A stretch of 64,000 bases of DNA from Paralichthys olivaceus (Eukaryota > Chordata > Actinopteri > Pleuronectiformes > Paralichthyidae), in contig NC_091106.1 in assembly GCF_024713975.1 (NCBI RefSeq), positions 12,255,001 through 12,319,000 of the forward strand. The letters are read 5' to 3'. This document shows positions 1 to 19,129 of this stretch, one piece after another; within the stretch, counting starts at the first letter, position 1, and each line of letters opens with the position of its first letter. The notes below the pieces were generated by a model that did not search any database, was not told the DNA's origin, and worked only from the letters and a program-made list of their open reading frames with translations. The position numbers and the translations under genes were made by a program.

Positions 1-7220
<7,220 letters not shown>

Positions 7221-7229
7221 GAGGGAGAC

Positions 7230-8920
7230 ACCCAGAAGGAAAACTACAAAAACGATATGAAACGACTATTAAATTATTATTATTTTTTATTTATTAATTC
7301 ATTTGAAATTGGATATGACTGATGCAACATATTTGTGCTATATTCACCTCAAGACTTAATGAAATTGTATTTATTTTTGTCTGTTATTTATACATCTCAA
7401 GTCTGTTTTTCGGGAAATATAATTTCATTCAAATGTATGTATTAGTTCAATCAATCTTAGTAATTCACTTCATTTCACTATTTTAGTATTTTTATCTTTT
7501 TCACATCTCTTTTAGCATTTTAGCTTTTTTTTACCTGCATGTTGGTGTTAGGCCCACAAAAAAATATTATCATATTTTTTATTATAGCATTTCATTATTA
7601 ATGTATCAGTTCCTTAAGTCAGAATTAAATCAATTAAAAAATTGTTGAACACGTGCAGTATTTCACAAAGAAGCAGCTGCATAGTGGACCCAGGCATTTT
7701 GGGGCCCCTGGATATTTGTCTCATGTTTTGCCTTCAGTTTGTTCAGTTGGTAATCCAGCCTTACATACCAGCCATCCCCATCAAAAGCAGGAATGTATCC
7801 ATTAATTATGCAAGTATTTTTAAAATGTCACATTTTGCATGACTTTTGAGCTTTCTAGACTACTCTGTATCACAGATGTTACATTCATCTCAAATTGTAA
7901 GTGAAAAAAAAATCATTTTTTTCATCTGTTGCCAAGCCAGATCCTTTCCATGTCAGAGGTCAAGGTCAGCTTCAACCCTCTGTTGCAGGGGCCTCTTGAG
8001 GTCAGACAGCATCATTAACCATCAGGCCATTTTGCAGCCATCCTCCAAGGTTAATAGGGCTTAGGCTCTGATGCAGTATCTCTCGACCATCAATTCTCAG
8101 TTTGTTTTCATAGAGCAATATATATACATATATCTTTGATGCCCTGCATAAACCGATTTGAGAAAATATATTTTCCCCACCCGTAACATACAGATCTTTT
8201 TTAATTACTTAAAAGATAATACTACATATTTTACAAGTACCACAAACATAACAGCTCACCTCAACCATTGGATTAAACAAATGGATTAATGATGCAGTCT
8301 TAGTAGTTCACCACAGATGGTGCTGAAGGCTGCTGCAGCAGCATCAGAACATTCCCTCTATTATTCCCTCAAACAGTTGTTCACCTCTGTCCACTCAAAT
8401 AGAAATAGACAGGAAGGGTCCTTGAAATGAAGATAGAAATGGCAGATGGCCATCCTCCCCTCCATGAAAATCCATGATGATTTTTATGGTTCTAATAAAA
8501 AGAAGCTTTCCTTTCATAGTTTGACATTTTTTGAAAATGTGTTTGGTGGATAGCCTAAGTACAGAACAAAACAGGATAAATACATGAAAAAATAATAGAA
8601 TTTTATTGCTATATACTATTTAACAATGTATTAAACACTTCATGCTGTGTGTTGTAACAATTAGGGTTATTAACGTAGTGCTGGAGGAGATAAAATGAAT
8701 GTTATCAAAGTATATTCACTATATCAAAATGGTATTTATAAAGATTATCAGACTTTTTGTATAGCAAAGAGTTTGTATGAAAAATTGGGGAATGAACAGA
8801 AAATAACACTTATCCATACATCCTCTAGAGGGAGCCCCACCCCATCAAATAACCAACCCCTGACCTTGTTTGGCACAAACCCATCAGGGAACAAGAAATA
8901 TCTCAAATCAGGTGAATTTG
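7230..8920. other. Intergenic, lrrc1 promoter to elongin-A 3' end
   Basis: This is AT-rich DNA between the lrrc1 promoter and the 3' end of the elongin-A gene. Short ORFs (for example 8695-8940 plus, 81 codons) have no recognisable domain and no splice context. I see no gene, RNA gene or clear repeat here. Confidence 0.5.
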
Positions 8921-8924
8921 CAGA

Positions 8925-8930
8925 TTTATT
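8925..8930 (-). terminator. Candidate polyadenylation signal of elongin-A gene
   Basis: AATAAA on the minus strand (TTTATT on plus), about 155 bp beyond the elongin-A stop codon at 9087-9089. It is the first canonical hexamer found in that direction. Cleavage position was not determined. Confidence 0.4.
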
Positions 8931-9086
8931 GTCCTTTTAATAGAGAAGACAATTCACATTTATGGAGACAAACATGATAATTGCCTTCATATTAAGACAA
9001 ACAACACAGAATGATCTAAGGTGAACACCTAGTAAAGTTAATCAGTGATAAAGTGCACTTCTCCCACATTCTTCACGTAAGAGCGT

Positions 9087-12000
9087 TTATCTGCGTCCCA
9101 GCTGCTTCTTAAATGCCTTCAAGGACTTTGCCATGATTGGAGCAACTCCTGTAACAACAATAGAACATTACAGATCTCAGGGAACATGAATCAGGTTTTA
9201 AAAAAGTGTCATATAACTTGTTGTTATAGCTTTCATCTGAAGAACACAATTAGAAAAAAAAAACGTAATATCTGAACGGGCCAATCAGACCAGTTTGGAA
9301 AACAACATCTACAATAGTCTCTGGTCAGCTTACTTGTTTTTTTGCGGGGGTCTTGAGTATTGCTTCCCCCTGAAGTGGAGCTGCTGGACCTACTGGGCTC
9401 ATTACAACTTGGCCGCAATCTGTTGTCTTCAACCTTGACACTGGACATTGAGGAAATACCAGCACAAGCATTAGTTAATCTCAATAATTATAAAAAACAA
9501 TGCAAGTAAATTTACAAAATGAGTCTCCATCAACCTCCAGATGTCAGCATTACACCAAGGCTAGTGAGCATGACATCCCATGTTGCAACAGTTCACAACA
9601 AAGGAGCCCAGGCCGTGTTCAACAAGAATAAAATCAGTTTATCCAGCACATTGCTCCAATTCCTGCCTTTGGCTTGGGTCACCCAAACAGCATTTCACCC
9701 ACGAGTCTGCGACAGGTTATGACTCTGCTGAGCTGCTACTGTTGACTGCTTAATGTGTAGTTAGGGCTTTTATTTAGCTGAGGAGAGGAGCGACCACAAG
9801 TCTCACTAGGTGTCCATGCTCTACCAAAGATGAATGCCAAACAATGCCCCAGTACAGAGCTTATTATTCTTTAGACTAAGGAAACAACTAAATTGTGTTA
9901 TTTTCATGAACAAACTAGTAGAAACCAGAAAGAAGAGCTAATCTGAAAACCTGTGTAGATATGTCTATATTTAGGAAGCTGAACCCACCTGCACCTGGGC
10001 TGATGAGGCTGCTGTGCAGCAGTTCCATGAATCTCCTGCTGAATTCGCACATCTCTCGGTGGCTTGGCAACAGTGTGAATAAATGCCATCTTCACCTGCC
10101 GACCTGAAAAAAAACCCACACACGGGTACAGAATGCATTTAGGACAAAAAATCTTTTTCAATCTATATAAAATATTAACTTTTCATGGTTTATTTCACAA
10201 TGAATGTAGTTTTTTGGACAGTGATCAGCATTAACTTGTCAAGATCAGTTTTAGTTTCAGTGAGAGCCACATTTTGTATGAAGCACACACCTTTAGGTTT
10301 ATTAGAATGTGCAGAAATGATGCTTTTTGTCAGTCTCTGGAGTTTCCTCTCCCTCTCCACCGACAGCCTGACGTACATCTCTTTCCACGATTCATACTCC
10401 TGAAGTCTGGAGTCCTTGAAGTCCCTCTGACAGTGTTTACCCCATAAATGGTCTGTCACTCCAATGTAGATCTTTGGAAACAAACTCATTACAGGGTTAA
10501 TGGTAAACAATGTTGACAATCTCTACCCTGAAGGTCTATGAAGTTGTTTACTCAACTAGACACACACTCAGTGGCCACCATAAGTCAACCTGCTCAATGA
10601 CACCATTATCTGGTCATAATCTAGTAAATTTAACACTGGAAAAAATTCAAATATCAGTCCTATAAACGTGTCTTTTTCATCAAGAACCATGAATAATTCT
10701 CCCTGAAATCAACCAAAATGTAGTTTGGTCAAATCTACCTGAAACCTTTAGCCTGGGGAACTGTTTGTGCAGGGTATTATTTGCATGTGTTTCCACCAGA
10801 CCAGAGGAGATTAGGCAAATGAGCCTGCTGATAAATAACCTATGGCAACAACATCCTATTCCATTTTAGTCAACCAGTAATGCGTAAAACTGCACAACAG
10901 CACCGCATCGATCCAACAACCATAAACATGGAGAATAAAATCGTGCTGGGAAAACAGACGAACGCTAATAAGAAAGCATATTCAAAAGACAAAATGTTAG
11001 ACTCAAAGTAAGGAAATTGATTCTGGAGATTGGAGATTGACAGCTGAAATAAAATATTGGAGGATTTGCCCAATCAGGCATCTTCAGCTCTGCAAGCCCC
11101 ACCCCAAAGATTCTACTTTTATTAAGTACTAACCCCCAAGCAGGAACTTTTTAGACTGTTCAAACGGTTTTCCTGGAACTTTTGACCCTGCTCCCTGCGG
11201 CAGAAACAAAGACAAAGACTCTGCAAAGGTTCTTAGTTCCAGGAGAAAGTTCCTGCAGGGGAGGTGCAGCTCTAAAATGGTTTTAGGAAAACACCAGTGA
11301 CTTCAGTTACTCTATAATGCCTTGCACAGCCTCCAGCCCTGGGAGGGGTCTCAGCAGGTGTATACAATAAAATTGCCCCCAGAGTGTTTACGTCTGCACT
11401 AAATTTATTCATAAGTCACATTCTTACTGGGTTGCACTCCTCAATGCGTAGCAGCTGCTCCGGCGTGCACCTCTCCAGCACCGGCTCGAGGATTTCAAAT
11501 GGGACCCCGCCAGTTTCATGAAGTACTGTGAAAAGATCCCTGCACCTAAATACAAATCCAACAAACTGACAAAAGATATCAGAGCCAGAGTGGTCTTTAC
11601 TCACTGCTAATATTGTTCTGGAGGGTGCGGATACACTGTTGGTACAAGCTCAGCATGGTTGGAAGGAAGACAGTCTTGGTGCCTGAGTACACTTGCATCT
11701 TCCTGTTGAGCCGCTGACCAATGAAGATGGCAGAATCCTCGGAGACGTCACAGAAATCTGTCTCTTTCTCAACTGTGAGACAAAAAGATGAAGTGTGAAA
11801 AACAAAATGGGGAAGTGTGAGAATAGAGGTGTATTTGTGATGCATACTATACCTTTCCTGTCAATGTAATCAACACAGGATGGCTTTTCACATTCAGGCA
11901 GAGAAGCAGGTAAAGGGATGCTCATCAGCTCCATGACAGAATCCTGAAATCTCTGAAATATGATTGATTACTAATCAATAATGATCACCTCATTTTAAAA

Positions 12001-14247
12001 GCAAAAAATATGATTTTATGATCATAGTCAAATGTACCTGTTCCTGAGGACTGACATTTACAGATGATTTGAAAGGTTTAACATCAGGATGTTTCGTTGC
12101 CTCCTCTTTTACTTTAATCTTGAGTTTTTTGGACGGTTTCTTCGCTCCACATCGTTCTTTTCTTTTAGTAACGTTCATGTCATAGTTCAAGTACGATTCA
12201 AAAGACTTGGAGGCCTCCTCTCGGCCGACGCCACCTCCCTCATCTTTGGGTTTTATTTTGGCCTTTTTGTTTTTGTGTTTTGAACGTCCCTTATTTTCCG
12301 ACTCTTGTTCATGGTTAAGACCAGCGTTCTGTTCTTTACTTGTTTTCTTCCTTTTTCTCTTCCGGGACTCTGAGCTCCTTGATATCCCTGAAGATTCTTC
12401 ATCTCCAACGTTGGTCAGTTTTAAACTTTTTGAGTATTTGTCACTGGATTCAAATGAAAATGATTCTTTGCTTTCCTTCTTTAATTTCTTATTTGACTCC
12501 TTTTCTGAGCCAAATCTCCCACTGTCAGAATTGATGTTGAGTTTTTCCCTGGACTCAGACCTGGATCTCAGATGAGCCTCCTTTGAGTTTTTGTTGCCAT
12601 CTCTTGATTTTCTGTCTCTCTGGTCATTTTTCTTGGAAGCAAAAGGATCCTCCATTTCATCTGATTCAGTTTTCTTTTCCAAGACATCACTCTGGAAGAT
12701 ATGCTTCTCTACTTGTTCACTATTTGTTGGATTTTCCTTCTTTTTTCCTTTCTGCTCTTCACACAGTTGTTTCTCTTTCCTAATCTCTGTTTTGAAGAAG
12801 GCTTCATCTGAAGAATCCTGACTCTTGCTGTAAGATGTTTCACAGTTATTGTTTAAATCCTCTGTTGTTCCAGCGTCTGGGCACTTTTGGTCGTCCAGTT
12901 TGTCTTTAACAGATGATGCCTCTGACACATCTCCTGTGAGGCTGCATCAAGGGGAAATACAAGATTTATTTTAAAATGTCAAACAAATACAAAACAATAT
13001 AAAATAAATGTACAGATATAACTAGAAAGTTAAATACATGTCACCTTGTGCCCTCCTTGGAGAGAAGTTTCTTCCAACCTCTAACTAACGACTTGGCAAG
13101 TTCTCCGGCCTTCTCATGTCTCCGCAGGGAGTTAACGATTTTCCCAATTCCAGTTTCCTACATGTAGATACCGGGTTAGTGCGATCGATGAAACTTTAAT
13201 GTGTATAAATCAATTGAAAATTCGCAACATAGACTCACAGCAAGAACCTCTAGTGTGATATCCAAATCCTTGAGTTTCTGCAAGATTCTAAGAACCTAGA
13301 AAGAGAGTATCAACACATCAGCAACTTGTGTTTTAAATGCTGTTACTTAAAAGTATTCAGTAAAACTTCATGTTTACTGTAGAAAAAGTTGCTAAAATGT
13401 GGAGAAAACCCGACAGGCCAAATATGGCGTTCCTGGTTTAGGATCCTCACAGTTGCTGATTGTGCATTCAGAGCAGAAGCTATGTATGGGAACTTTACAC
13501 ACCCACTTACGCTGCTCCTTTTACTGCAATCTAAAAATGGACAATGCAACTGCCGGTTGGTAAAGTCTCACTATATGTGGCTGAACAGGGCATTCTCAAG
13601 CTGTATTTGGATTTTTTTATTTAACTCTTCTTTCCTCTGATGACTTTAAAATACCATTTCTATTGAACACCTAGAGTTAAAAGTGACTGAAAGAGGCCTG
13701 CAGACAGTCACAGCCTGCAGGGAAATGATGGACGGTAGCCACAAGTTGAACAACTGGAGGAGCTGCCAATTTTAGCAGCAAGGCCCCTCCCCATTCAAAC
13801 AGCCTGACCCCAACAGTGAAGTAGCAGCACATGTCTGGGACTGAAACAGATCTGTCAGCCTGTGTCCTCACATTATCCTGGACACAGGAGGAGCACAGTG
13901 AAGCTGGAAAACACTCAGGCTGCAGAGGGGACACTGAGTATCAATCATGTCCAACATGAGGAGAGGACTTAACACTAATGTTTAGACCTTAACACTAGAT
14001 TTGTCTCAAGGCGGTGATTGGAGTATAGAGTTAATAAAAATGCTCAAATACTCAATCAGGCCTGATATTCATAATCACTTATTTTCTGTAGTTTCTCCAA
14101 AGAATCGCGAGATTAAAAACCATCTGTCTCGCAGAGGCTGCAGCGTCCTCCTGCTCCATGTGTAGTTACCGTTGCAGACTCTGCTGTGTCCGCGAGCTGA
14201 AGTTTGAACCTCGTGACTTTCTTCACCACATCAGAGCTGCTGGCCAT
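9087..14247 (-). CDS. eloa: Elongin-A (TCEB3 family), 11 exons, 660 aa
   Basis: Exons on the minus strand: 14247-14170, 13295-13239, 13157-13045, 12941-12038, 11952-11853, 11772-11605, 11525-11428, 10471-10291, 10103-9989, 9440-9334, 9148-9087. All have GT/AG ends, phases agree throughout, and the sum is 1983 nt. Elongin A stimulates RNA polymerase II elongation and, with elongin B/C and CUL5, ubiquitinates stalled polymerase. Residues about 6-83 form the TFIIS N-terminal (LW) domain ([17 protein letters not shown]). The large fourth exon is rich in K, E and S and carries the conserved SFESYLNYD. The BC box is [10 protein letters not shown] at about residues 459-468, followed by [13 protein letters not shown]. 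The C-terminus [18 protein letters not shown] matches human APMMAKTIKAFKNRFSRR. Human ELOA (about 770 aa) is longer, mainly in the charged middle. With introns throughout, it is not a retrocopy. Orthology to ELOA versus an ohnologue is unresolved. Confidence 0.9.
10610..10722. repeat. degenerate dispersed repeat, fragment in eloa intron
   Basis: TTTTTCATCAAGAACCATGAAT and CCCTGAAATCAACCAAAATG closely match TTCTTCATCAAGATCCATGAAT and TGAGAAATCAACAAAATG at 26845-26890 in a gclc intron. Two unlinked introns sharing this order of blocks indicates a dispersed element, probably the same broad family as 2305-2560. Confidence 0.45.
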
Positions 14248-14537
14248 CACGGTGACGCACGTGCAGACCGTCCCCACGCACATACACACGCACACGTACA
14301 CACACCGGGCAGCGCGCGCCCGTTGATGACATGATTATTATGGGCGGAACCGGCGACAGAGGTGATGGTTTGGAGATGATTCAACCATTCATAATGAACG
14401 TGAGAATGGGTCTTTACATAAAAACACAGAAAACACGTGGGCACATGATGTTGCCACAAAATGAAAAACATGAATGAATTAAAAGAGCCATACTAAAATG
14501 TACTTGTAGATCCCTCATTGGGACATATAATATACAC

Positions 14538-14562
14538 AAGAAGAAGAAGAAGAAGAAGAAAA
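14538..14562. repeat. (AAG)n microsatellite, about 8 units
   Basis: A perfect run of AAG triplets in the eloa-klhl31 intergenic region. Confidence 0.9.
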
Positions 14563-15811
14563 GGTGTATCTGTATAGCAGCCTGCTCATATTGTGTTTAC
14601 AGTGTATATATTATTTCTTTTCCATTTTGTGTCTCCCTGCATTTATATTGGAAATTTCCTTATCGTTACTTATGTTCTGTTCTCTTTGCTGTTGCAACAC
14701 AGCAAATAGCCCCATTCTGGGAATAATTAAAGATTGTCTTATCTTAAAAAAGAAAAATATGGGACATGTGAGACAAATCTAATCCTTCAAATCAGAAGCA
14801 ACAATCAGTATTGACAATGAAAACATTTATGGATGACACAGTGATTTTCTCCTAATGTGACACCACAGACCTTTAAAACAGTGAATGGAAGGCATGAGGT
14901 TCTGAGAATCACTGTTTTAGACTTTTGTTTCTTCTGCACAAACATCTAGCGTGCTGATAATGAAGTGGCTTAATTTATATCATATATGAGATCATGTCCA
15001 ATGAAATAATGAATCATATTATGAGGTATTTTTCATTTCATTTGAGAAAATATATTAAATATCTTCTATAAACTAAAACAAAACAATTTACACCACATTT
15101 TAATAGCAAACAGTAGATGTCCAGATGAAAACCTTCATGTGACATCCTATTGGAAATAACGATCGAGCCTCCACAGTGTGTTGACAACATTGGAGGCTAT
15201 AGTGGGACACTATACGTTGGGTGGGGGTTGTATGGTCCCTGCCCTCTCTGCCACATGCATTTCACAATACTTGATTGGCACCCCCCTCCCAAAAGGAGGA
15301 GTTAACTGCATGTCTCTTTCAGCTGAGGTGACTACTGGTCTCTCTCTCCTGCTCCAGTAACTGGAGGTACAAGTTCCTTCTTCCCCAGCCTCAGCTTCAA
15401 TTTTCAAGTAAGTGGAGATTTTTCCCATGATTTAACTGTTTGTGATAGTAGCATTGAAAAGAAAATGTGGTGCTCAGTTTTGTTATTCAGCTTAGAATTG
15501 AACATTCTAGTGTTTTCTCGCTCACTTGGTCTGCGAAAGGTGAATAAATAGTTTGAAGCTGTTGACCTGCAGTACAAATCAACTGTTACACAGCTATGAT
15601 GACAGTATAGGCTTCATGTTTTCAGATAGATGATGGTTAGATGATTTGAGTGTTTTTGAACTTTTTTTGTCATGTAGATGCTTGACTTTGTATAATTATC
15701 CAGGATCAGCCTGAAACAAACAATAACACAAATGACAAAAGGATATTGCTTGTTAATAAGTTAATTTACAATGTCAGAGGACATGAGGCCTGCTGCTCAT
15801 GTCTCAAAGTC

Positions 15812-15818
15812 TATAAAA
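15812..15818 (+). promoter_or_regulatory. TATA-like element upstream of klhl31
   Basis: TATAAAAGG occurs 500 bp upstream of the klhl31 coding exon and on its strand. It is a good match to a TATA box, and klhl31 is a muscle gene, a class that often has TATA promoters. There is no transcript evidence, and a short chance ORF overlaps it, so this is a candidate only. Confidence 0.25.
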
Positions 15819-16350
15819 GGAACGTCATGGCAGGGTTGTCCAGCGCAGCTATTCCTGGACATGCTGCTGATAAACTGTGACAGATGCAAAGAGGGGCATG
15901 TTGACGCACTCACTCTCTCACTTACTCCAGCATTACCTGGTACACATGTCAGCTCTGGTAGTATCTAAGAAAAAACCCACCTAATTTAACTTTTCTCCTC
16001 AGATCCAACAAGTTAAATATGGCAAAGAAAACAATAAACAGATCAGATGAAGTACAACAGGAACTCAAAATGATTGCAAATGCATTGCTCAAGACATGAA
16101 ATAATTATTAATATGAAAATATTTCCGACTAATATAGGCTTTTATTTTTGTGAATCTCCTGCTTAATAGCTAATAATCTGACCAGAGACTAAATTTGCCA
16201 GAATAATTCACCTTTATAAACTTAATCTGTCTGACTTGTATGACACTTGTATGTTTGATCATCAACTTGTAAAATATGCTTTTCAGGCAAAATCTCATAT
16301 GCTGTGTTTATATTTTCAGAAAGTCTGGGCTGTGTTCTGCTGCTACAGCC

Positions 16351-18347
16351 ATGGCACCCAAAAAGAACAAGGCTACCAAGAAAAGCAAAGGAGACATAAA
16401 TGAAATGACCATCATGGTTGAGGACAGCCCCATCAACAAGATCAACGGGTTAAATACTCTGTTAGAAGGAGGAAACGGTTTCAGCTGCATCTCAACTGAA
16501 GTCAATGACTCGGCGTATGCCCCGAATCTCCTGGAGGGTCTGAGCACCATGAGGCAAGACAGCTTTCTCTGCGATTTGACAGTAGCCACCAAGTCCAAGT
16601 CATTCGATGTGCACAAAGTCATCATGGCCTCCTGCAGCGAGTACATTCGAAACATTCTGAAGAAAGACTCCAACCTCCAGACGATCGACCTGTCCGACCT
16701 CTCACCGGTCGGCCTCGCCACTGCCATTACGTACGCATACTCTGGAAAGCTGACCCTGTCACTGTACAGCATCGGCAGCACGATCGCCGCTGCCATCCTG
16801 CTGCAGATCGGCACCCTGGTGAAAATGTGCAGTGACTTCCTCATGCAGGAGCTCAGTGTGGAGAATTGCATGTATGTGGCCAATATCGCAGACGCCTACA
16901 GTCTCAAAGAAACCAAGGAGGCAGCCCAGAAGTTCATGCGGGAGAACTTCATTGAGTTCTCCGAGATGGAGCAGTTCCTGAAGCTCACCTACGAGCAGAT
17001 CAGTGACTTCCTCTCAGATGATTCCCTGCAGTTGCCCTCCGAGATCACGGCTTTCCAGATCGCCATGAAGTGGTTGGACTTTGACGAGAAGAGGCTGAAA
17101 TACGCAGCAGATCTCCTGACCCACATCCGCTTCGGCACCATCTCTGCCCAAGACCTGGTGAATCACGTCCAGAGCGTGCCCAGGATGATGCAAGACTCCG
17201 AGTGCCACCGTCTCCTTGTTGATGCCATGAATTACCATCTGCTGCCATACCAACAGAACATCCTCCAGTCACGCAGAACAAAGGTCCGCGGAGGCCTCAA
17301 GGTGATTCTCACAGTTGGCGGACGTCCTGCCCTGACAGAGAAATCTCTCAGCAAAGACGTCCTCTACAGAGATGCAGATAACTTGTGGAATAAGTTTACA
17401 GAGATGCCGGCAAAGAGCTTTAACCAGTGTGTGGCAGTCTTGGATGGTTTTCTGTATGTGGCAGGAGGCGAGGACCAGAATGATGCAAGGAACCAAGCTA
17501 AACATGCTGTCAGCAACTTCTGCAGGTAAGAGCCAAAGATTTAAAATCAAAATGTGTCATATTATTTAACATAGGGTTTGGAAATAACCTTAAATGACCC
17601 CTCACGTTCTTTAGATATGACCCCCGCTTCAACAATTGGATTCACTTGAGCAACATGATCCAAAGGCGCACCCACTTCAGCCTCAACACCTTCAATGGCC
17701 TCTTGTTTGCCATCGGAGGGCGAAATGGTGATGGCGTTCAGGCCTCTGTGGAATGCTATGTGCCCTCCTCCAACCAGTGGCAGATGAAAGCTCCCATGGA
17801 GGTGCCCCGCTGCTGTCATGCCAGCTCCGTCATCGATGGAAAGATCCTTGTGTCCGGCGGTTACATCAACAACGCCTACTCCAGGGCCGTGTGCTCGTAT
17901 GACCCCTCCACTGACACCTGGCATGATAAGACCAGCCTCAGCACACCTCGAGGTTGGCACTGCGGTGCCACCGTGGGAGACCGGGCCTACGTTATCGGCG
18001 GCAGCCAGCTGGGAGGCCGCGGTGAGAGGGTGGATGTCCTCGCCGTCGAATCTTTCAACCCTCACAGTGGCCAGTGGAGCTACTGCACACCCCTGCACAC
18101 GGGGGTGAGCACTGCGGGTATTTCCATTTTGAACAACAAGGTCTATCTCCTTGGAGGCTGGAACGAGGGCGAGAAGAAATACAAGAAATGCATTCAGGTT
18201 TTCAACCCCGACCTCAATGAATGGACTGAGGATGATGAATTGCCTGAAGCCACGGTTGGTATTTCATGCTGTGTCGTCACCATACCCATACGGAAAACAC
18301 GAGAGTCCAGAGCCAGTTCAGTTTCATCTGCGCCCGTCAGTATATAA
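16351..18347 (+). CDS. klhl31: Kelch-like protein 31 (BTB-BACK-Kelch), 635 aa
   Basis: Two coding exons, 16351-17525 and 17615-18347, are separated by an 89-bp intron (GCAG|GTAAGA and TTTAG|AT, phase 2). The first exon begins at the acceptor TTTTCAG (16313-16319), and the ATG at 16351 is chosen because [20 protein letters not shown] matches vertebrate KLHL31 from its first residue. The BTB domain is at about residues 65-170 ([18 protein letters not shown]), BACK about 180-285, and the Kelch propeller about 315-610, with GG doublets in [39 protein letters not shown] and [14 protein letters not shown]. The end [13 protein letters not shown] is the family C-terminus. Human KLHL31 is 634 aa. KLHL proteins are substrate adaptors for CUL3 ligases; KLHL31 is expressed in heart and skeletal muscle and supports sarcomere integrity. 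The gene appears intact. Confidence 0.96.
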
Positions 18348-18605
18348 GAGCTGAATTGATAGTGATGATGTAGTTTACATGTCTACAGGTCTCCAGCTTG
18401 TCTGTTGCAGGAAGCTTAGTTCTCAGCTCTAACAACAGCCTCTTTTTTGGGACTAAGATTATCAGTTTAAATGGGCATCAACTGTTTTGATGACAAAAAT
18501 GAACAAAATGCAAAAAAAAATTAATTTGGGTACATGGCCTCTTAAAATGTGTAAAAAAAAAACTACATTTATTTGAAGCAAAATGTAGCTGATGTTGGCA
18601 AAGAG

Positions 18606-18611
18606 AATAAA
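18606..18611 (+). terminator. Candidate polyadenylation signal of klhl31
   Basis: AATAAA lies about 260 bp after the klhl31 stop codon. A second AATAAA at 19118-19123 is an alternative that would give a longer 3' UTR. Both are on the plus strand and in AT-rich DNA, so chance matches are possible. Confidence 0.4.
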
Positions 18612-19129
18612 AAACACTTAAAATGCTATGTTGCATTTATTTGGCATCATTGAGGTCAGATGGTGTTTATGTAAGAAAAAACTCTGCATAGTGATATGTG
18701 TCAATTTCATTCTTTTTAGACAGAAGTTTCCTTTTGGGGCCAATTAAGTTGGGATAGTTTCATTAGCCCTTTTCTAAACATATTTTATATGAAAAGGTAT
18801 AAAATACAAAATCTGTGACAAAACTGTCTTTTTTTACCCAGTACTATGGAAATAACACCACTGGATATTGCGACAGTCCAGGTTATGGTGACTACAGCCA
18901 CTGTGATTCTCAGATACTTGAACAGAATAGTGAGCATAAGAAAGCTGGAGCTGTGTGTCGTCAGCGTCACCTACCAGGAGTAGGTGACAGTGTCGAGTGT
19001 TCAAACACACCACGCAGTGTTCAGTAGTCTTGTGTGCAGTTGTGAAGGAAACAGATTCTCTCGGGAAGATGTCGGCGTGATGAGGGTTAAATGGGCATGG
19101 ATGTGACAGTCATAGTAAATAAACTATTT

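Larger units (their letters stand above)
14248..16319. other. Divergent intergenic region, eloa to klhl31
   Basis: The elongin-A start (minus strand, 14247) and klhl31 (plus strand) are head to head, about 2.1 kb apart. The first 110 bp upstream of eloa are CpG-rich (a GCGCGCG tract around 14315). The rest is AT-rich. It holds an AAG microsatellite at 14538-14562, a small perfect inverted repeat at 15198-15214 and a TATA-like sequence at 15812-15818. A non-coding first exon of klhl31 must lie here or upstream, because the coding exon begins at an acceptor (TTTTCAG at 16313-16319). A donor-like CAAG|TAAGTGG near 15408 is one candidate. Nothing else is seen. Confidence 0.45.

Noticed and set aside
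11541-11547. Acceptor TGCAG|GGATC for elongin-A exon 7
   Set aside because: It breaks the reading frame; the downstream TTTCACAG|TACTTC (exon start 11525) restores the conserved ETGGVPF.
12207-12575. Plus-strand ORFs opposite the large elongin-A exon
   Set aside because: They are antisense shadows of the K/E/S-rich exon, giving F/L/S-rich translations.
16308-16883. 191-codon minus ORF opposite klhl31
   Set aside because: Antisense shadow of the BTB exon.
17562-18098. 178-codon minus ORF opposite klhl31 Kelch repeats
   Set aside because: Antisense shadow of the second coding exon; no independent family match.
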